Assembly (NCBI GenBank): GCA_023436945.1
Contig: JAEZHG010000266.1
Coordinates: 1 to 9,914 of the forward strand
Direction: 5' to 3'
Length of the DNA: 9,914 bases
Source of the DNA: Pseudomonadota bacterium
GTDB lineage: Bacteria; Pseudomonadota; Alphaproteobacteria; Caulobacterales; Caulobacteraceae
Shown here: piece by piece, positions 5,910 through 9,914 of the stretch
Position numbering within the stretch: the stretch's first letter is position 1
Layout: each line of letters begins with the position of its first letter
Translations under genes and position numbers: made by a program
The notes under the pieces: generated by a model
The model's input: only the letters and a program-made list of their open reading frames with translations
Database searches by the model: none
Told to the model about the DNA's origin: nothing

Positions 5910-7291
5910 GAGCGGTAGTCCCCGTTGATCTCGATGTAGCGTTTGGTCAGGTCACAGGTCCAAACCGTGGCCGAGGCGCGGCCCGAAGCGACGTGCACCG
6001 TGATGTCGATCTCGTCGTTCTTCATATAGGCGCTCATGACCTCTTCGTTGTAGTCGGCTGCCGGAGCGCCATCGATGGCGGCGGTGTGCGGACCAAAGAA
6101 GATGGCCAGACGGTCGCGGTCGACGGCTTCCTCGGTCTTGCCGACGGCCATAACGATACGGCCCCAGTTGGCGTCTTCACCAGCGATGGCGGTTTTCACC
6201 AGCGGGCTGTCAGCGATGGACTTGGCCAGCTTGCGGGCCGAAGCGGGCGATGCGGCACCATCGACGGTGACCTTCACGAACTTGGTCGCGCCCTCGCCGT
6301 CCTTGACCAGCTGGTGCGCCAGATCGAGCATCACCTCTTCCAGTGCGCGCGAGAAGTCCTTCAGGCGACGGTCGCCCACGCGGCCGATGCGCGGTGCGCC
6401 CGACTTGCCCGTGGCAAAGATCAGGGCGGTGTCGTTTGTCGAGGTATCGCCATCCACCGTCACCGAGTTGAAGGTGGTGCGGACGTGCAGATTCAGCAGT
6501 GCTTTCAGAACCGGAGGCGCGATGTCGGCATCGGTAACGATGAACGACAGCATGGTCGCCATGTCCGGTGCGATCATGCCCGAGCCCTTGGCGATACCCG
6601 AGATACGAACCTTCACGCCCTCGATCTCGCATTCGGCATAAGCACCCTTGGGGAAGGTGTCGGTGGTCATGATGCCCGAACCGGCCTTGGCCCAGTTGTC
6701 AGCATTCAGACCCGCTTCGATTTCGGACCATTTGGCGGCGATCTTGCTGTCATCCAGCACCACGCCGATCACGCCGGTCGAGGCCAGCATGACGTCGCGT
6801 TGGCGGCAGCCGAAACGCTTGGCGGCCTCGGCGGCGGTGCGGCGGGCGGCATCGGCACCCAGCTTGCCGGTGAAGGCGTTGGCGCAACCGGCGTTGACGA
6901 CCATCAGGCGAACACCCTCGCCGCCCTTTTCGGTGTCGAGCTGCTTCTTGCACCAGTCCACCGGAGCCGAGCCGACCTTGTGACGGGTAAACACGCCCGC
7001 GCAGTTGGCACCGTCGGGGAAGTGGAACACCACCAGATCGTCACGCTCATGCTTGTAGAAGCCTGCGCGGGCGGTGGCGATCTCTACGCCTTCGATGGGC
7101 GGCATTTCCGGGAAGGGAACGGCCAGCGGCGAAATCATCAGGCCCGGCTTGCCCGCAGCTGCAGGGGCCGACGCAGTTTTCGACGGTTGGGTCGCGCGCT
7201 TGATGGCCGAGGTCAGCGGATCGAGTGCCTTTTCAATGGCGGATTCGATTTTTTGGCCGGTCGAGGAAGGCTTTACTGGTGGACGGCTCAT
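5906..7291 (-). CDS. argJ: Glutamate N-acetyltransferase / ornithine acetyltransferase ArgJ
   Basis: ArgJ moves the acetyl group from N-acetylornithine to glutamate, recycling acetyl groups in arginine synthesis; some versions also use acetyl-CoA. The 461-residue protein has the oxyanion-hole region STGVIG (171-176), the self-cleavage site in KGSGMIAPDMATML (235-248, cut expected at A245|T246, with Thr246 as nucleophile), VTVDGDTSTND (277-287), GEDANWGRI (371-379) and the C-terminal YIEINGDYRS. It is about 50 residues longer than usual: residues 1-51 form a Lys/Ala/Ser/Pro-rich extension with a predicted amphipathic helix (14-33), and family similarity starts at M52. The ATG at 7291 overlaps the upstream TGA (ATGA) and has GGAA 7 bases before it, while M52 has no ribosome site, so I keep the long form. 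Confidence 0.93.
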   Translation of the reverse strand: MSRPPVKPSSTGQKIESAIEKALDPLTSAIKRATQPSKTASAPAAAGKPGLMISPLAVPFPEMPPIEGVEIATARAGFYKHERDDLVVFHFPDGANCAGVFTRHKVGSAPVDWCKKQLDTEKGGEGVRLMVVNAGCANAFTGKLGADAARRTAAEAAKRFGCRQRDVMLASTGVIGVVLDDSKIAAKWSEIEAGLNADNWAKAGSGIMTTDTFPKGAYAECEIEGVKVRISGIAKGSGMIAPDMATMLSFIVTDADIAPPVLKALLNLHVRTTFNSVTVDGDTSTNDTALIFATGKSGAPRIGRVGDRRLKDFSRALEEVMLDLAHQLVKDGEGATKFVKVTVDGAASPASARKLAKSIADSPLVKTAIAGEDANWGRIVMAVGKTEEAVDRDRLAIFFGPHTAAIDGAPAADYNEEVMSAYMKNDEIDITVHVASGRASATVWTCDLTKRYIEINGDYRS

Positions 7292-8223
7292 GAGGCGGTT
7301 CCGGTCGAGGAAGCTGTAGGGGATGCCGAAGCGGGAGCGGCCGTTTGCGGCGCGGACTGCGGCGGGTCAATCTCAATTTGGACCTCGGCCTTGCCGCGCA
7401 GTTGCTCTAGTAACTGGCGAACGCCTTCATAGGTCAGATAGCGAACGATGACAGGGCGGGCCTGTTCCAGCGTCGGCGGGGTTTCGGCGCGACGATCCTC
7501 GACACGCAACACGGCCCAGCCGTTTCCGGTCTCGACGGGTCCAACGACGCTGCCGGCAACCTTGCCCGCGACGGCGGTCGCATAGGCTTCGGGCAGGAGT
7601 TCCGGCGTGGCATAGCCCAGATCACCGCCAAGGAAGCGCGAGGTCTCGTCGGTAGAGCGCTGGCCCGCAAGGGTTTCGAAGGCTGCGCCCTGCCCCAGAA
7701 GCGCCATCACGGCCTCAGCCCCTTCACGGGTGGAGCTGAGGATCAGGCGCAGGCGTACCTCTTCGGATTTGGTGGCGCGGCGCTGTTGCTCCGCATAGAG
7801 GCGCTCAACGGCCTGATCGGAAACGGCGCGATCCACAACAGTTTCGACCAGCATGTCGCCGAGGATGCGCTGGCGTACCGCTTCCAGACGGCGCTGGGCC
7901 GCAGGGCTGTCCGCCAGACCGCGACGCTCGGCTTCGGCAGCCAGAAGTGTCTGGTCGATCACCTCGTCGAGCACACGGCGGAACAGCTCTGAGCGCACAT
8001 CCAGAGGCTCGCCCTCTCCAATCAACCCTTGCGCGACAGCTTCACGGCGAACGTCAGAGGCCCAGACCTCATGTTTTTCGACACGTGCGACTATCCTGTC
8101 ACCGCTATCGGGATGCGAGGCATCCATACGGTCGCCACAGGCCGCCAAAGACAGGGCCATGACGGCACAAAGTCCCGCAGCCATTGGCCGCAAACCGGAA
8201 ATGAGAGGGCGCGATGACCGCAT
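7288..8223 (-). CDS. Parvulin-like peptidyl-prolyl isomerase lipoprotein (SurA/PpiC type)
   Basis: A 311-residue lipoprotein. The signal segment ends in lipobox LAAC with Cys29; +2 Gly predicts outer-membrane sorting. A helical SurA-N-like region (about 42-145) precedes a parvulin domain (about 152-245) with LGGDLGYATPELLPEAYATA (198-217) and VVGPVETGNGWAVL (226-239). Members of this type act as periplasmic chaperones. The two histidines typical of parvulin active sites appear to be missing: the usual xxHIL reads LRLIL (158-162), and GYH reads GWA (235-237). A low-complexity A/P/S/T tail covers 287-311. The ATG has AGGAG (8230-8234) six bases upstream. It heads the unit with argJ, mutT and probably the pilin gene, and its TGA overlaps the argJ start by four bases. 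Confidence 0.87.
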   Translation of the reverse strand: MRSSRPLISGLRPMAAGLCAVMALSLAACGDRMDASHPDSGDRIVARVEKHEVWASDVRREAVAQGLIGEGEPLDVRSELFRRVLDEVIDQTLLAAEAERRGLADSPAAQRRLEAVRQRILGDMLVETVVDRAVSDQAVERLYAEQQRRATKSEEVRLRLILSSTREGAEAVMALLGQGAAFETLAGQRSTDETSRFLGGDLGYATPELLPEAYATAVAGKVAGSVVGPVETGNGWAVLRVEDRRAETPPTLEQARPVIVRYLTYEGVRQLLEQLRGKAEVQIEIDPPQSAPQTAAPASASPTASSTGTAS

Positions 8224-8265
8224 CGGGCGCTCCTGTTTTGGATCAATAAAGGCGTCAGCCAGCGG

Positions 8266-8293
8266 ATTATTCAGCCTGTTTCGCGCATCCCAA
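8266..8293 (-). promoter_or_regulatory. Candidate promoter of the PPIase-argJ-mutT unit
   Basis: On the minus strand, TTGGGA (8288-8293) and AATAAT (8266-8271) are separated by 16 bases and resemble a housekeeping -35/-10 pair. This would start transcription some 35 bases before the lipoprotein ATG. Seen by eye only. Confidence 0.4.
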
Positions 8294-8306
8294 AACGGCG
8301 CTCGCG

Positions 8307-8335
8307 TTGACAGGCCATAGGGCGGTGCTTAAGTC
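8307..8335 (+). promoter_or_regulatory. Candidate promoter of secA
   Basis: TTGACAG (8307-8313) is a perfect -35 hexamer. Thirteen bases later GCTTAAGTC (8327-8335) loosely resembles the Caulobacter housekeeping -10 pattern (TTGaCGS-N10-14-GCTANAWC). A start near 8340 would give secA an unusually long leader of about 150 bases. The -35 is convincing and the -10 is weak. Confidence 0.4.
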
Positions 8336-8369
8336 CGGCCTGCGCCCAAGTCGAGGGGTTTTCGATTGT

Positions 8370-8462
8370 ATGCGCGGAGCTTTGTGTCATCGGGTCTTCC
8401 GAAGAACAAACGGCACCGCTTATACGGCCCCGAAATTTCGGCCAGAGCTGTCTTTTTTCTGA
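8370..8462 (+). CDS. Possible 30-codon leader ORF upstream of secA
   Basis: An ATG at 8370 opens a 30-codon frame ending in TGA at 8460-8462, 32 bases before the secA ATG. GAGGGG (8353-8358) lies 11 bases upstream, a usable but long spacing. The peptide is basic, starting MRGALCHRVFRR and ending KFRPELSFF. It has no hydrophobic signal segment, so it does not look like the SecM-type exported arrest peptides, and no RAPP/RAPG-type motif is present. Its last third overlaps the hairpin and T-tract at 8426-8460. It may be chance; I call it because of its position in the leader. Confidence 0.25.
   Translation: MRGALCHRVFRRTNGTAYTAPKFRPELSFF
8426..8460 (+). promoter_or_regulatory. Hairpin plus T-tract in the secA leader (possible attenuator)
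   Basis: GGCC (8426-8429) pairs with GGCC (8440-8443), continued past a CC bulge by GA/TC around an AATT loop. Within it, CCGAAATTTCGG (8430-8441) is a perfect 12-bp DNA palindrome. Seven bases after the stem comes TCTTTTTTCT (8451-8460). The gap between stem and T-run is longer than in a canonical terminator, so an attenuator role is only a possibility; a protein-binding palindrome is the alternative. Confidence 0.3.
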
Positions 8463-8494
8463 GCCTTTAACGGCTCGACCGATCCGGAATATCC

Positions 8495-9914
8495 ATGCTC
8501 GGCTTCGCCAAGAAACTCTTCGGTTCCTCGAACGATCGCAAGGTCAAGGCCTTCACCGCACAGGTCCAGAAGATCAATGCCCTCGAATCCAAATTCGAGG
8601 CCCTGTCCGACGATGAACTGCGCATGATGACGCAGACCTTCAAGGACCGGATCGAAGGTGGCGAGTCTCTCGACAAGCTGCTCAGTGAAGCCTTTGCTGT
8701 GGCCCGCGAGGCCTCCAAGCGTGTGCTCGGCCAGCGCCAGTACGACGTACAGCTGGTCGGCGGCATGATCCTGCACGAAGGCGGTATCGCCGAGATGCGC
8801 ACCGGCGAGGGCAAGACCCTGGTGGCTGTGGCTCCGGTGTATCTGAACGCGCTTGAGGGCAAGGGCGTACACGTCATCACCGTGAACGACTATCTGGCCC
8901 GCCGCGACGCCGAGCAGATGGGCAAGGTCTATCGCTTCCTCGGCCTTGAAGTCGGCGTGATCGTCAATGGCCTGAGCCAGGGCCAGCGCCAGATGGCCTA
9001 TCAGGCCGACATCACCTACGGCACCAACAACGAATTCGGCTTCGACTACCTGCGCGACAATCTGGTCTATGACCGTCGCGAAATGGTTCAGCGCAGCCAC
9101 CACTTCGCCATCGTCGACGAAGTTGACTCGATCCTGATCGACGAAGCCCGTACCCCGCTGATCATCTCGGGCCCGACCGAAGACCGTTCGGACTTCTACA
9201 AGATCGTCGATGTTCTGGTGAAGGAACTGGTCAAGGACAAGGAAACCTATGACCTCGACGAGAAGCAGCGTCAGGCTCTGCTGACCGAGCTGGGCTCGGA
9301 ACGCATCGAGGAGATGCTGAAGGCCAACGGCCACCTCGCCGAAGGCACCGAAGACCTCTACGATCCGCTGAACGTCTCGCTGGTTCACCACGTCAACCAG
9401 GCCTTGCGCGCCAATACCCTGTACCAGCGCGACAAGGACTACATCATCAAGGGCGGCGAGATCGTCCTGATCGACGAGTACACCGGCCGTATGATGACTG
9501 GCCGCCGCCTGTCGGAAGGCCTTCACCAGGCGCTGGAAGCCAAGGAAGACGTCAAGATCCAGCCCGAGAACCAGACCCTGGCCTCGGTGACGATCCAGAA
9601 CTATTTCCGCCTGTACGAGAAGCTGTCGGGCATGACCGGCACGGCCTCGACCGAGGCGCAGGAATTCATGGACATCTACAAGATGGATGTCCTGGAAGTT
9701 CCGACCCACCGTCCGATCCAGCGCAAGGATTATGACGACGAGGTCTATCGCACCTTCAAGGAAAAGAACGACGCCATCGTCAAACAGATCGCCGAATGCC
9801 ACGTGAAGGGTCAGCCGATCCTCGTCGGCACCGTGTCGATCGAAAAGTCCGAAGAGCTGTCGGAGCTGCTCAAGACCTATGAGTACAAGGTCGAGACCAG
9901 CCGCACTCTGAAGC
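8495..9914 (+). CDS. secA: Preprotein translocase ATPase SecA (N-terminal part; runs off the window)
   Basis: SecA is the motor ATPase that drives unfolded preproteins through the SecYEG channel. The first 473 codons are visible, about half of a normal SecA of some 900 residues. The N-terminus [15 protein letters not shown] is typical. Walker A is MRTGEGKT (101-108, Lys107), the DYLARRDAE block is at 132-140, [16 protein letters not shown] at 174-189, and the DEAD-type Walker [16 protein letters not shown] at 207-221. The preprotein-crosslinking region follows (about 222-360), then [13 protein letters not shown] (379-391) and [12 protein letters not shown] (445-456), the start of the second ATPase half. 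The ATG at 8495 has GGAA 5 bases upstream. No damage is seen; the gene simply continues past 9914. Confidence 0.97.
   Translation, partial: MLGFAKKLFGSSNDRKVKAFTAQVQKINALESKFEALSDDELRMMTQTFKDRIEGGESLDKLLSEAFAVAREASKRVLGQRQYDVQLVGGMILHEGGIAEMRTGEGKTLVAVAPVYLNALEGKGVHVITVNDYLARRDAEQMGKVYRFLGLEVGVIVNGLSQGQRQMAYQADITYGTNNEFGFDYLRDNLVYDRREMVQRSHHFAIVDEVDSILIDEARTPLIISGPTEDRSDFYKIVDVLVKELVKDKETYDLDEKQRQALLTELGSERIEEMLKANGHLAEGTEDLYDPLNVSLVHHVNQALRANTLYQRDKDYIIKGGEIVLIDEYTGRMMTGRRLSEGLHQALEAKEDVKIQPENQTLASVTIQNYFRLYEKLSGMTGTASTEAQEFMDIYKMDVLEVPTHRPIQRKDYDDEVYRTFKEKNDAIVKQIAECHVKGQPILVGTVSIEKSEELSELLKTYEYKVETSRTLK

Noticed and set aside
5993..7432. Long open frame (479 codons) on the plus strand opposite argJ
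   Set aside because: argJ on the minus strand is certain from its motifs; the opposite frame is a shadow rich in G, D and H, crossing into the next gene without any recognisable pattern.
8370..8462. SecM or RAPP-type arrest peptide as the identity of the secA leader ORF
   Set aside because: There is no signal or membrane segment and no known arrest motif, so a homology claim cannot be made; only the position is suggestive.
8420..9802. Long open frame (460 codons) on the minus strand opposite secA
   Set aside because: It mirrors the third-position GC bias of secA, whose plus-strand frame has unmistakable motifs. The minus translation is a low-complexity mix of D, H, L, V and A with no domain.

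Overview
The window looks like a stretch of chromosome from a GC-rich alphaproteobacterium, most likely a member of the Caulobacteraceae (Asticcacaulis/Brevundimonas/Caulobacter type). This is inferred from the gene set and order (comF-glutaredoxin-nitrilase-DUF1178 and secA-PPIase-argJ-mutT) and from protein style; no rRNA or other marker settles the genus. Nearly all of it is housekeeping or conserved-core material. I see no transposase, integrase, phage gene, CRISPR array, tRNA or toxin-antitoxin locus.

Layout. Left edge: ubiG (+), running towards a six-gene minus-strand group read from 4349 down to 772: comF, a monothiol-target-type glutaredoxin (grxC), a Nit-type amidase, a DUF1178 zinc-ribbon protein, a GNAT acetyltransferase and a Blc-type lipocalin lipoprotein. 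ubiG and the lipocalin converge on a short hairpin. At 4347-4350 the start codons of comF (-) and an NDUFAF5/BioC-like methyltransferase-fold protein (+, 4348-5232) overlap within one CATG. The latter ends at a bidirectional terminator (5231-5260). On its other side lies a second minus-strand unit, read from about 8223 down to 5259: a parvulin-like lipoprotein, argJ, mutT and a small Flp-type pilin. The first three are joined by 4-base stop/start overlaps. A 271-base divergent promoter region (8224-8494) separates this unit from secA (+), which runs off the right edge with 473 codons visible.

Functions in brief: ubiquinone synthesis (UbiG); possible complex I maturation (NDUFAF5-like); thiol/glutathione housekeeping (glutaredoxin with a probable deaminated-glutathione amidase); arginine synthesis (ArgJ); nucleotide-pool or 8-oxo-dGTP cleaning (MutT); envelope work (two lipoproteins, one pilin, SecA).

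No obviously new multi-gene system is present. The points most worth a second look are a possible 30-codon leader ORF overlapping a hairpin plus T-tract just upstream of secA, the loss of the SAM-binding glycine motif in the NDUFAF5-like protein, the overlapping divergent start codons, a parvulin without its catalytic histidines, and an orphan Flp pilin gene at the end of the argJ unit.
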